Source of the DNA: Planctomycetaceae bacterium
Lineage (GTDB): Bacteria > Planctomycetota > Planctomycetia > Planctomycetales > Planctomycetaceae
Direction of reading: 5' to 3'
NCBI GenBank assembly: GCA_003445035.1
Contig: DLVV01000023.1
Span: forward strand, 1-13,090
Length of the DNA: 13,090 nt
Shown: positions 6,738-13,090 of the stretch, in pieces
Numbering within the stretch: the stretch's first letter is position 1
How the letters are laid out: every line of letters starts with the position of its first letter
Position numbers and translations under genes: made by a program
Notes under the pieces: model-generated
Seen by the model: only the letters and a program-made list of their open reading frames with translations
Database searches by the model: none
What the model was told of the DNA's origin: nothing

Positions 6738-7307
6738 ATGCCTCAAGTCAGTACCGGCGACTTCCGCAAGGGCATCAAGGTGACGCTCGACGACGAGCCC
6801 TACGAGATGATCGAGTGCAATTTCGTCAAGCCGGGCAAGGGCCAGGCCCTCTACAAGACCAAGCTCCGCAACCTGCTGAAGGGGACGATCCTGGATCGGA
6901 CCTACAAGAGCGGCGATAGCCTCGATGGAGCCGATGTCCATCGCGGTGACGGGCAGTACCTGTACCGGGACGCCAGCGGTTACGTCTTCATGGACAACGA
7001 GAGCTACGAGCAGTACACGCTCGAGGCCGACGTCTGTGGCGAGCAGATCGCGTTTCTGCTCGAAGGTGCTCCGGTTGGAATGCTCTACTGGAACGGCCAG
7101 TTGATCTCGATGACACCTCCCCAGCACGTGGTGCTGGAGGTGACCCACACCGAGCCGGCGGCCAAGGGCAACACGGCCACCAACGTCACCAAGCCGGCCA
7201 CCGTCGAGACGGGGGCCGAGGTGCAGGTGCCGGCTTTCATCAAGGAAGGTGACAAGTTGAAGATCGACGCCGAGGCGGGTACCTACATCGAACGCGTCCG
7301 CGACTAG
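6738..7307 (+). CDS. efp: Elongation factor P
   Basis: EF-P binds between the ribosomal P and E sites and promotes peptide bond formation at consecutive prolines. The 189-residue length matches the family (about 185-190). The three beta-barrel domains are visible: a KOW-like N-terminal domain (about 1-65) with the tip loop VKPGKGQALYKTKLRN (30-45), an OB domain (about 66-128), and a C-terminal OB domain ending GTYIERVRD. K34, in KPGKGQA, is the position that is beta-lysylated in Escherichia coli, and epmB lies divergently next door, so this EF-P is probably of the beta-lysylated type rather than rhamnosylated (Arg32-type) or 5-aminopentanolylated. The ATG follows a GGATAC tandem with no clear Shine-Dalgarno. 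miaB begins 23 bases after the stop on the same strand, so co-transcription is likely. Confidence 0.97.
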   Translation: MPQVSTGDFRKGIKVTLDDEPYEMIECNFVKPGKGQALYKTKLRNLLKGTILDRTYKSGDSLDGADVHRGDGQYLYRDASGYVFMDNESYEQYTLEADVCGEQIAFLLEGAPVGMLYWNGQLISMTPPQHVVLEVTHTEPAAKGNTATNVTKPATVETGAEVQVPAFIKEGDKLKIDAEAGTYIERVRD

Positions 7308-7330
7308 GCCAGAGCCCACGGAGCCCCCGG

Positions 7331-8875
7331 ATGTCCAACAGCCACAACCAGCTGCTGTACATCGAGACGGTCGGTTGCCAGATGAACGTGCTCGACAGCG
7401 AACTGGTCGTGGCCGCGTTGCGCGAGGACGGTTTCGAGCTGACCGAGAGCATGGACGATGCCGACACGGTGTTGTTCAACACCTGCAGTGTCCGGGAACA
7501 CGCCGAGCACAAGATCTACAGCCAACTGGGCCGGCTGAAGTACAGCAAGCGGAAACGGCCCGACAAGGTGATCGGTGTCTTTGGTTGCATGGCCCAGAAG
7601 GACCAGGAGCTGATCTTCCAGAGAGCGCCCCACGTCGACATGGTGGTCGGAACCGGGCAGTTGGCCGAGATTCCCCGTCTGGTCTCCGACGCGCGGCGGG
7701 ATCGTAACAAGGCCCTGGCCGTCAGCCTGGCCCGGACCGGCGGCAGCCGCGACGAGGTGAAGTCGAGCTTCGAGAGCTACGACCCCTTGCGGGATCCCAC
7801 CATGCGGCCCAGCCCGTTTCAGGCCTATGTCCGGATCATGATCGGCTGCGACAAGTTCTGCACGTACTGCGTGGTGCCGACCACCCGCGGTCCCGAACAG
7901 AGCCGGCCGCCGTCGCAGATCGCCACCGAGGTGAAGGCCCTGGCCGGCCAGGGGGTTCGCGAGGTGACGCTGCTGGGCCAGACGGTCAACAGCTACTCGC
8001 ACGTTGTAGACGGCCGCAGCTGGCGGTTGGCCGACCTGCTGGAGTCGATCCACGACATCGAGGGGATCGAGCGGATCAAGTTCGTCACCAATTTTCCTCG
8101 CGACATGGATGTCCGGTTGCTCGAGGCGGTTCGTGACCTGCCGAAGGTCGGACGTTACCTGCACGTGCCGGCCCAGTCGGGATCCGACACGGTCCTCGAA
8201 CGGATGAAGCGGGGGTACACGGTGGCCGAGTACCGCGAAATGATGGGGCGGATCAGCGAGATCGTGCCCGGGTGCGCGGTCTCCAGCGATTTCATCGTCG
8301 GGTTCTGTGGCGAGACGGACGAGGATTTCGAGGCCAGCCTGCGGCTGGTCGAGGAGTGCCGTTTCAAGAACAGCTTCATCTTCAAGTACAGCCCGCGACC
8401 CGGGACCAAGGCCGATGACCGCCTGGACGATGACGTGCCCGAATCGGTCAAGCGGGAACGCAATGCCCGGTTGCTGGAGGCACAGACGGTCATCTGTGAA
8501 GAGGACAATGCCGGGTTCATCGGGCAGACGGTCGACGTGCTGGTCGAAGGGCCCAGCAAGATGGCCCAGAAGCAGCGGAAGCGGCAGCCGTCCGTGGCAC
8601 CACACCCGGTGCCCGGTGTCGAACTCGCCGAAGACGATGCGGACGGGGTGGTGGCACTGGAGACCCCGGGAGAATCATCCGGTCCGGTCGCCGGCCCGAT
8701 CCAGCTGGTCGGCCGAACCGACTGTGACCGGATCGTGGTCTTCGACGGCAACCCCCGGCTGGCCGGCTCGCTGGCGTCGATCTCGGTCGGCGACTGCACG
8801 GCCACGACGCTGATCGGTCGCATTGTCACCCGCGAAGTGCAGCACGCGGCGGTCGTGGAACTTCCGGTGGTCTAG
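7331..8875 (+). CDS. miaB: tRNA-2-methylthio-N6-dimethylallyladenosine synthase (MiaB)
   Basis: Radical-SAM enzyme that adds a methylthio group to i6A37 in tRNAs reading UNN codons. The 514 residues contain the three expected parts. The N-terminal MTTase domain carries cluster ligands C16 (ETVGCQMN), C52 (NTCSVRE) and C86 (GCMAQ). The radical-SAM domain has C173-x3-C177-x2-C180 (GCDKFCTYC), VVPTTRGPEQSRP, the LLGQTVNSY motif and HVPAQSGSD. The C-terminal TRAM domain starts near 397. The signature favours MiaB over RimO or MtaB. The protein is longer than the usual 440-475 residues because about 45 residues rich in Pro, Glu, Asp and Ala (about 412-457) interrupt the TRAM domain between VEGPSK and QLVGRT. 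GGAG (7320-7323) lies 7 bases before the ATG. It is the second gene of a likely efp-miaB operon. Confidence 0.96.
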   Translation: MSNSHNQLLYIETVGCQMNVLDSELVVAALREDGFELTESMDDADTVLFNTCSVREHAEHKIYSQLGRLKYSKRKRPDKVIGVFGCMAQKDQELIFQRAPHVDMVVGTGQLAEIPRLVSDARRDRNKALAVSLARTGGSRDEVKSSFESYDPLRDPTMRPSPFQAYVRIMIGCDKFCTYCVVPTTRGPEQSRPPSQIATEVKALAGQGVREVTLLGQTVNSYSHVVDGRSWRLADLLESIHDIEGIERIKFVTNFPRDMDVRLLEAVRDLPKVGRYLHVPAQSGSDTVLERMKRGYTVAEYREMMGRISEIVPGCAVSSDFIVGFCGETDEDFEASLRLVEECRFKNSFIFKYSPRPGTKADDRLDDDVPESVKRERNARLLEAQTVICEEDNAGFIGQTVDVLVEGPSKMAQKQRKRQPSVAPHPVPGVELAEDDADGVVALETPGESSGPVAGPIQLVGRTDCDRIVVFDGNPRLAGSLASISVGDCTATTLIGRIVTREVQHAAVVELPVV

Positions 8876-8928
8876 AGCCGAGCACCGAGTCCGACGGGTT
8901 GGCCCGGGATGTGCCGGAGATCACGGCG

Positions 8929-9057
8929 GTGGGATCGGTCGCGCTGATGTTGATGGTGGTCCTGGTGCTGGAAAATCCTCGTCGGGGAATCCTGCTGGGG
9001 TTCTTCTACATCCTGCTGCTGCTGTATGTCCTGTTTGCCGCCGCTGACCGGCTCTGA
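8929..9057 (+). CDS. Tiny predicted two-helix membrane protein downstream of miaB
   Basis: A 42-residue frame beginning GTG at 8929 is preceded by GGAG (8916-8919) at 9 bases. In-frame GTG (8911) and TTG (8899) would lengthen it to 48 or 52 residues. It consists of a hydrophobic stretch (SVALMLMVVLVL), a short charged turn (ENPRRG), a second long hydrophobic stretch (ILLGFFYILLLLYVLFAAA), then DRL and a TGA stop. This is a classic hairpin of two membrane helices with a positive loop. It follows miaB by 53 bases on the same strand, so it may be the last gene of efp-miaB. I recognise no family. Support rests on hydrophobic pattern and context only, and a biased-composition frame could mimic it. 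Confidence 0.5.
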   Translation: MGSVALMLMVVLVLENPRRGILLGFFYILLLLYVLFAAADRL

Positions 9058-9147
9058 CCACGCCGGCCGGAGTCGCTGGTCGAATCGAACGATTCGTCCG
9101 GGCCGGGTTGATCCGTCCGTGTCAGACCGTTCTGGTGTACCGGTTCG

Positions 9148-9177
9148 GGAGGACGATCGTGTCCATGGTTGTCCTCC
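9148..9177 (+). other. 13-bp stem-loop upstream of the glycosidase-like gene
   Basis: GGAGGACGATCGT (9148-9160) pairs with ATGGTTGTCCTCC (9165-9177) over 13 positions, three of them G-U, around the 4-base loop GTCC. The G-U pairs form only in plus-strand RNA, the direction of the downstream gene. There is no T-run after it, so an ordinary intrinsic terminator is unlikely. It ends 18 bases before the AGGGAG Shine-Dalgarno site of the downstream gene. Confidence 0.5.
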
Positions 9178-9188
9178 GGTCGTCGTGA
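9159..9188 (+). other. Possible leader peptide frame (9 codons)
   Basis: GTG at 9159 (or in-frame ATG at 9165) opens a frame reading MSMVVLRSS and ending in TGA at 9186-9188, 22 bases before the glycosidase-like start. A near-perfect Shine-Dalgarno, GGAGGA (9148-9153), sits 5 bases before the GTG, and it is paired with CCTCC in the stem-loop. Frames this short occur often by chance; the placement, not the length, is the evidence. Confidence 0.25.
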
Positions 9189-9210
9189 ATGACCCAGGGA
9201 GATGTTGTTG

Positions 9211-10572
9211 ATGTCCAGAACGCTGACGTGCAGGACGTTGTTCGGTCCGGCGGTGTTGTCGATCGTGATGATGGCGATTCCTCCGACCGTGGCGGCCCAG
9301 AAGGAAAGTGGCAAAAGCTCACCCACCAGGGTCACCATCGACAAGGATGGTTTCGTGAGGGTCAACGGCAGGCGGCGGTACCTCTATGGTGCCTTCCGCG
9401 ATCCGTCGGATTCGATCACCGAGTTCACCGGGCTGAAGCAGGCCCGTTTCGATCTGACCCACGAGTACCTGTTCGAGGTTCAGATCAACGGGGATGCGGA
9501 CAAGTGGATCCGTCGGGCCCGGACTTACCTGCGGGGGGCGGCTGAGCAGGGAATCGGCGTGGCGCTGGGATTGCCACGGGATGTGGTGGAGGACCTGGGG
9601 GATGTGCCGATGGCCCGCAAGCTGGTCGAAGCGGTCAAGAACGAACCGGCGCTGTGGCTCTGGTATCTCTCGGACGAACCCGGCCGCCGTCGAGAACCCA
9701 AGAAGGTCGCGGCCAATCTCAACAAGGTCTACCGGATGATCAAGAAGGTCGATCCCAACCACCCGGTGGTGATCTGCGGCACCCGGGCCGAATTCTTTTC
9801 CGTCAACAACGCCGACAACGCCGACATCCTCTGGCCCAACACCTACCCCGTTCCCGACGGTCCCTGGGCGTGGACGATGAGCGAAACGAAGGGGTATTCG
9901 CAGCGGTGGCCGACGAAGTCGGTCTGGAGTGTCTCGCAGGCCTTCGACTGGCGGATTGGTGACCGTCGCAACGTGATCACCGACAAGACGCACCGGCCCA
10001 ACGCCAAGGAGATCCGGGCCCAGGTCCACGCCAACATCGCCGCGGGGGCACGATCGAGCGTGTTCTACTGGTCGCCGAAGCGGGTCGAGTTGTCTCACTA
10101 CGACATCCGCAAACTGCCCAGTATCTGGGGAGCGGTGTGTGACCTGGGCGATGAACTCAAGGTGCTCGAGCCGGTGTTGCTGTCTCCCGCGCCGAGCAAA
10201 ACCCAGGCGGCAACGGTTCGCTTCGAGCGGACAGTCAAGGAGGCCGGCCGCACCCGGGACGACGTCTACCACTGGCAGAGGTGGCACAACGGCAACCTCT
10301 ACGTCGGTGTCGTCAATGCCGGACACGAACGGCGGATGAAAGTGACCGTTGAACTGCCCACACCGTTTCAACTGGTACGGCAGTATCCCAGTGGGCTGTC
10401 GGTGATCACGCCGGACAAGATGGGCCGGTTGACGATCGACTCGTTTCAGCACGATCGGATCCCGGTACAGTTCACCTCCGCTGAACTCAATTCGACCAGG
10501 AAACTCGAGTTCTTCATGTACGAGTGCGACGTGGTGGTGTGGCGGTTCGTTTACGATCAACCCCGGCCGTGA
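9211..10572 (+). CDS. Secreted glycoside-hydrolase-like TIM-barrel protein
   Basis: The 453-residue product has a signal peptide (about 1-29; hydrophobic PAVLSIVMMAI, then a VAA-Q type cleavage site), so it is exported. The body resembles the beta-galactosidase/GH42-like TIM-barrel superfamily: DGFVRVNGRRRYLYGAF at the start, NEPALWLWYLSDEPGR (144-159) with E156 where an acid/base Glu is expected, DPNHPVVICG, DILWPNTYPVP and YWSPKR. A C-terminal beta-type region (about 330-453) contains NLYVGVVNAG. I cannot name the CAZy family or the substrate, nor securely identify the second catalytic acid. An ATG at 9202 is in frame, but AGGGAG (9196-9201) directly abuts it and lies 9 bases before ATG 9211, so I use 9211. 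The isomerase-like gene starts 73 bases after the stop, and the two may form one unit. Confidence 0.75.
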   Translation: MSRTLTCRTLFGPAVLSIVMMAIPPTVAAQKESGKSSPTRVTIDKDGFVRVNGRRRYLYGAFRDPSDSITEFTGLKQARFDLTHEYLFEVQINGDADKWIRRARTYLRGAAEQGIGVALGLPRDVVEDLGDVPMARKLVEAVKNEPALWLWYLSDEPGRRREPKKVAANLNKVYRMIKKVDPNHPVVICGTRAEFFSVNNADNADILWPNTYPVPDGPWAWTMSETKGYSQRWPTKSVWSVSQAFDWRIGDRRNVITDKTHRPNAKEIRAQVHANIAAGARSSVFYWSPKRVELSHYDIRKLPSIWGAVCDLGDELKVLEPVLLSPAPSKTQAATVRFERTVKEAGRTRDDVYHWQRWHNGNLYVGVVNAGHERRMKVTVELPTPFQLVRQYPSGLSVITPDKMGRLTIDSFQHDRIPVQFTSAELNSTRKLEFFMYECDVVVWRFVYDQPRP

Positions 10573-10645
10573 ACTCGATGGTCCCCGGCCTGCCACAAAC
10601 CGGAAACCGGGCTGATGGAACTCGCCAAGTGCGGAGAACTCACAG

Positions 10646-11482
10646 ATGAAGTACGCGCTGTTCACTGACAACCTGGCCGACATGAAGATCGAGCAGGTGT
10701 GTCGGGAGGTCCGGAAGCGGGGCTTCGACGGTCTTGACCTGACGCTGCGGCCCGGAGGCCACGTGTTGCCCAAGAACGCCGAGATGGGCCTGGCACACGC
10801 GCACCAGGTGGCGATGCGGGAGAAGGTCGAGATCCTGATGGCCTCGACGGGCATCAACGGAACCGACAGCCCGTTCGCCAGGGACGTGATCGCCTCGTGT
10901 GCCCATTACGGCGTCCGGCAGATCAAGCTGGGGTACTGGAGGTACCAGCCGTTCGGTTCGCTGCTCAAGCAGATCGACGCCGCCCGACGGAAACTCGAGG
11001 GGCTCATCAAGCTGACTTCCAGGTTCGGCATCCAGCCCTGTGTCCATGTTCACTCGGGCCAGATCCTGGCCAACGGCGGCTCGATCCTGTACCTGATCCT
11101 CAAGGACTTCGATCCCCGGACCGTGGGAGCCTACGTCGATCCGATGCACATGACCGTCGAGGGCGGGCTGTCCGGGTGGGAGATGGGCCTGGACCTCGTT
11201 GCCCCGTGGGTCTCGCTGGCGGGGATCAAGAATTTCCAGTGGAAATCCAACGGCCGCGATGAGCACGGCCAGGCCAGGTTCCGCACGGTGTACGTTCCGC
11301 TGGCCGACGGCCAGGCGCCGTTGCCGAAATTCGTGGCTCGGCTGAAGGAACTGAAGTACGACGGGACGGTGTCGCTGCACAGCGAGTACAAGGGCGGGTC
11401 GAGCTTCCGCAGCCTGACCAGTGTTGAGTTGCTCGACCAGTCGGCCGTCGACCTGAAGTACTTCAGGCGGATCGTTAAGTGA
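10646..11482 (+). CDS. Sugar phosphate isomerase/epimerase-like (xylose isomerase-like TIM barrel)
   Basis: The 278-residue protein belongs to the xylose isomerase-like / AP-endonuclease-2 TIM-barrel superfamily, whose members isomerise, epimerise or otherwise act on sugars and polyols with a divalent metal. Visible barrel motifs are RGFDGLDLT (25-33), the strand-end CVHVHSG (132-138), GAYVDPMHM (161-169), LAGIKNFQWK (191-200) and TVSLHSEYKG (241-250). H134/H136, D165/H168 and H245/E247 are candidate metal ligands. No signal peptide is seen, so it should act in the cytoplasm. GGAG (10633-10636) lies 9 bases before the ATG. Its position after the secreted glycosidase-like gene suggests processing of a released sugar, but that is inference. 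The substrate cannot be predicted, as this superfamily is poorly resolved. Confidence 0.85.
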   Translation: MKYALFTDNLADMKIEQVCREVRKRGFDGLDLTLRPGGHVLPKNAEMGLAHAHQVAMREKVEILMASTGINGTDSPFARDVIASCAHYGVRQIKLGYWRYQPFGSLLKQIDAARRKLEGLIKLTSRFGIQPCVHVHSGQILANGGSILYLILKDFDPRTVGAYVDPMHMTVEGGLSGWEMGLDLVAPWVSLAGIKNFQWKSNGRDEHGQARFRTVYVPLADGQAPLPKFVARLKELKYDGTVSLHSEYKGGSSFRSLTSVELLDQSAVDLKYFRRIVK

Positions 11483-11487
11483 TTGGA

Positions 11488-11512
11488 CCGGGTCGCGGTC
11501 GCACGACCTCGG
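11488..11512. terminator. Hairpin between convergent stops
   Basis: CCGGGTCG (11488-11495) pairs with CGACC, a bulged T, then CGG (11504-11512), giving 8 pairs with an 8-base loop. It fills the 30-base gap between the isomerase-like stop and the converging SDR stop, so a two-way terminator is likely by position. No T-run follows on either strand. Confidence 0.35.
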
Positions 11513-12421
11513 CTAAGACAGCACGTCGGCAAGCGCCTCGTCCAATTCGGGATGAGTCCACCTGAAACCGGTTTGCTCGAGCACGCTCGCCCGGATCCGT
11601 GCACCACCCAGCAGCAGTTCGTCGGCCATCTGGCCCAGCATCAACCGGGCGACGAATGCGGGCATCGGGAAGAGTGTCGGGCGGCGCAGGACTTTTCCGA
11701 GCGACTTGGTGAATTCGAGATTGGTCGCCGGGGCCGGGGCGACCGCGTTGACCGGCCCGGAAATCGTCTCGGTGTCGATCACGTGGCGGATCGAGGCGAC
11801 CAGGTCGTCCAGCGTGATCCAGCTCCAGTACTGGTCTCCGGAACCCACGCGACCTCCCAGTCCCAGCTTGAAGGGCAGGAGCATCTTGGTCAGCGCGCCG
11901 CCGTTGGCCGAAAGCACCACACCGATACGGTGGTTGACCACCCGGATTCCCGCCTCGCGGGCGGTCGTCGTCGCCGCTTCCCAGTCACGACAGAGATCGC
12001 TCAGGAACATCTCGCCCGGCTCGTCGGTTTCGTCGACCCACTCGGCACCGCGATCTCCGTACCAGCCGATGGCCGAGGCACTGACCAGCACGCCGGGAGG
12101 TTCGGGCAATCCGGCCACGGCCTCGGCGACGCCCCGCGTGCCGATGACCCGGCTGTCACGGAGCCGGGCTTTCTGGGCGGCGGTCCACCTGCGGTTGGCG
12201 ATGCCCTCGCCGGCCAGGTGCACCACCGCGTCGAGCCGCCCATGCTTCGCCAGCGCCTGGGTGTCGACGGTTCCCTCGACCGCCGACCAGGTGATCGTAT
12301 CGGCGTTCGACGCCGGGGAACTGTCGCGGACCAGCCGCAGCACCTGGTGGCCGTCGGAGGACAGCGACTTGGAGAGGGCTGTACCGACCAGCCCGGAGGC
12401 ACCGCTGAGAAGAACTTTCAT
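11513..12421 (-). CDS. TIGR01777-type NAD(P)-binding SDR protein (epimerase-like, YfcH/SDR39U1 type)
   Basis: A 302-residue atypical short-chain dehydrogenase/reductase. The Rossmann motif GASGLVG (7-13) is at the N-terminus, followed by VVHLAGEGIANRRWT (66-80), SASAIGWYGDRG (114-125) with the Y of the YxxxK-like region altered, and HRIGVVLS (164-171). The C-terminal DUF1731-type segment reads GPVNAVAPAPATNLEFTKSL (222-241), LRRPTLFPMP and ELLLGGARIRASVLEQTGF (268-286). That combination is specific for the TIGR01777 family, called epimerase by similarity; the physiological substrate is not established. The start is ATG at 12421-12419, immediately giving MKVLLSGASG, as expected. The gene converges on the isomerase-like gene and is divergent from the FG-GAP gene, so it is likely a single-gene transcript. 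Confidence 0.93.
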   Translation of the reverse strand: MKVLLSGASGLVGTALSKSLSSDGHQVLRLVRDSSPASNADTITWSAVEGTVDTQALAKHGRLDAVVHLAGEGIANRRWTAAQKARLRDSRVIGTRGVAEAVAGLPEPPGVLVSASAIGWYGDRGAEWVDETDEPGEMFLSDLCRDWEAATTTAREAGIRVVNHRIGVVLSANGGALTKMLLPFKLGLGGRVGSGDQYWSWITLDDLVASIRHVIDTETISGPVNAVAPAPATNLEFTKSLGKVLRRPTLFPMPAFVARLMLGQMADELLLGGARIRASVLEQTGFRWTHPELDEALADVLS

Positions 12422-12651
12422 GGACGAGGACTCGGGTTGTCAGAAGGAGGGATCCTGCAAGACACGACAGACGTGAAAAATCGGCCTGTCGCGCCTCCTA
12501 CGGACTATCCGCAGAAATGCTGACGGAACAACCGGGCAAGAGAAAAAAAGGAGTCAAAGGAGCGAAGAACTCCGCTCGGGTGAATTCGGAGGTTGGGGCT
12601 GATAGCCTGATACGCCCGACCAATCCGATTGACCCACGTGGAGCCGGACTC
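12422..12651. promoter_or_regulatory. Divergent intergenic region, SDR gene / FG-GAP gene
   Basis: 230 bases with promoters expected for both directions; none can be placed with confidence. A 7-base direct repeat AAAGGAG occurs twice (12547-12553 and 12556-12562). CCACGTGG (12634-12641) is an 8-base palindrome just before the downstream start. CGACAG (12465-12470) and CTGTCG (12486-12491) form a weak dyad. The plus-strand frame of the FG-GAP gene is open through much of this region, with an alternative ATG at 12517. Confidence 0.35.
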
Positions 12652-13090
12652 ATGCACCGCCCTGCCCGATCGCTGTTGCCGTTGTTGTTGCTGGGAGTTC
12701 TGGTCGCATCGACCGATGCGGCCGAGTGGAAGAAGCACGTCGTGCACAGCGGCGCGCATACCGTCAACGCCGTCGCCGCGGATTTTACCGGCGACAAGAA
12801 GATTGACATCATTGCCAACAGCGACGGAAAGACCAGGCTGTTTGTCGGACCGGACTGGGACGAGACGGTCATCGAGACGAACCCGGCTCACGGGTGCATC
12901 CACTCGGAATTCATGGATGTCGACCGGGACGGGGATCTCGACTGGATCGGAGCCCGCTACTCGCCGGGATTGGTTTACTGGCTCGAGCAGCCCAAGAAAC
13001 CGCTGGAGCAGGAGTGGAAATTTCACCTGGTGGACGACCAGGTCAACGGCATCCACGGTCTGCTCAAGGGCGACATCGACGGTGACGGTC
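12652..13090 (+). CDS. Exported FG-GAP/VCBS repeat protein, 3'-truncated by the window end
   Basis: 146 complete codons are present before the window ends mid-codon, with no stop. Residues 1-24 form a clear signal peptide: a basic start (MHRPARS), a Leu-rich core (LLPLLLLGVLVA), then STDAAEW. The mature part has repeated blocks of FG-GAP/VCBS beta-propeller type, each with an Asp-rich loop: AADFTGDKKIDIIA, MDVDRDGDLDWIGA, and KGDIDGDG at the window end. These loops resemble Ca2+-binding DxDxDG motifs, and full-length members form beta-propellers outside the cytoplasm. GGAG (12640-12643) lies 8 bases before ATG 12652, supporting this start. The frame is also open from ATG 12517, but that would put 45 polar residues before the signal peptide, so I reject it. 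The ligand or role is unknown. Confidence 0.85.
   Translation, partial: MHRPARSLLPLLLLGVLVASTDAAEWKKHVVHSGAHTVNAVAADFTGDKKIDIIANSDGKTRLFVGPDWDETVIETNPAHGCIHSEFMDVDRDGDLDWIGARYSPGLVYWLEQPKKPLEQEWKFHLVDDQVNGIHGLLKGDIDGDG

Larger units (their letters stand above)
9058..9210 (+). promoter_or_regulatory. Leader region of the glycosidase-like gene
   Basis: 153 bases with no gene-sized frame. It holds a short dyad CGAATCG (9081-9087) / CGATTCG (9090-9096) separated by AA, a long stem-loop at 9148-9177, a possible 9-codon leader frame at 9159-9188, and the Shine-Dalgarno AGGGAG at 9196-9201. The promoter for the downstream pair probably lies here, but I cannot place -35/-10 boxes. Confidence 0.4.

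Noticed and set aside
9081..9096. Dyad CGAATCG/CGATTCG as a terminator after the tiny membrane gene
   Set aside because: The arms are separated by only 2 bases, leaving a short effective stem, and no T-run follows. It may be an operator or chance.
9319..10857. A 512-codon minus-strand frame opposite the glycosidase-like gene
   Set aside because: The plus strand encodes a protein with a signal peptide and barrel motifs, while the minus frame spans a gene boundary and has no recognisable domain.
11483..12523. A plus-strand 346-codon frame opposite the SDR gene
   Set aside because: It is antisense to a protein with unmistakable TIGR01777 motifs and a Rossmann start.

Overview
The window is a GC-rich, gene-dense bacterial chromosome segment. 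It most resembles an uncultured planctomycete, probably of the Pirellulales/Planctomycetaceae type. That assignment is an inference from gene content: a mandelate racemase-like protein beside a large sodium/solute symporter, a secreted TIM-barrel glycosidase-like protein, a sugar isomerase-like protein, an FG-GAP/VCBS protein with a signal peptide, a stand-alone murD, and scattered housekeeping genes with weak or variable Shine-Dalgarno sites. No rRNA, tRNA, insertion sequence or CRISPR array is visible.

Layout. 1-381 (+) encodes the end, or all, of a small Cys-rich protein with a Cys-Ala-Tyr-Pro repeat. It converges on a minus-strand operon in which an SSS-family symporter (3972-1693) precedes an enolase-superfamily protein (1674-391). 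Divergent from the symporter is murD (4139-5563), the D-glutamate ligase of peptidoglycan synthesis. murD converges on epmB (6589-5570), a radical-SAM lysine 2,3-aminomutase of the EF-P-modifying type. epmB is divergent from efp (6738-7307), which carries the Lys34 that is the EF-P modification site. efp is followed 23 bases later by miaB (7331-8875), a tRNA methylthiotransferase, and then by a tiny predicted two-helix membrane protein (8929-9057). Next comes a probable unit of a secreted glycoside-hydrolase-like protein (9211-10572) and a xylose-isomerase-like TIM-barrel protein (10646-11482). A TIGR01777-type SDR protein (12421-11513, minus) converges on these. The window ends inside an exported FG-GAP/VCBS repeat protein (from 12652).

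Functional themes. (1) Translation quality: EpmB makes the (R)-beta-lysine used to modify EF-P, EF-P rescues ribosomes at polyproline, and MiaB modifies A37 of tRNAs reading UNN codons, so 5570-8875 is a compact translation-fidelity neighbourhood. EpmA, the ligase that should attach the beta-lysine, is not here. (2) Carbohydrate or sugar-acid use: symporter plus enolase-superfamily protein, and secreted glycosidase-like protein plus isomerase-like protein. Substrates cannot be read from sequence.

The least expected items are the Cys-Ala-Tyr-Pro repeat protein; the loss of the third metal ligand and the usual catalytic His in the enolase-superfamily protein; an insert inside the MiaB TRAM domain; a possible leader peptide overlapping a 13-bp stem-loop just upstream of the glycosidase-like gene; and the tiny membrane protein after miaB. 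None of these amounts to a clearly new multi-gene system. They are local oddities in an otherwise ordinary region.
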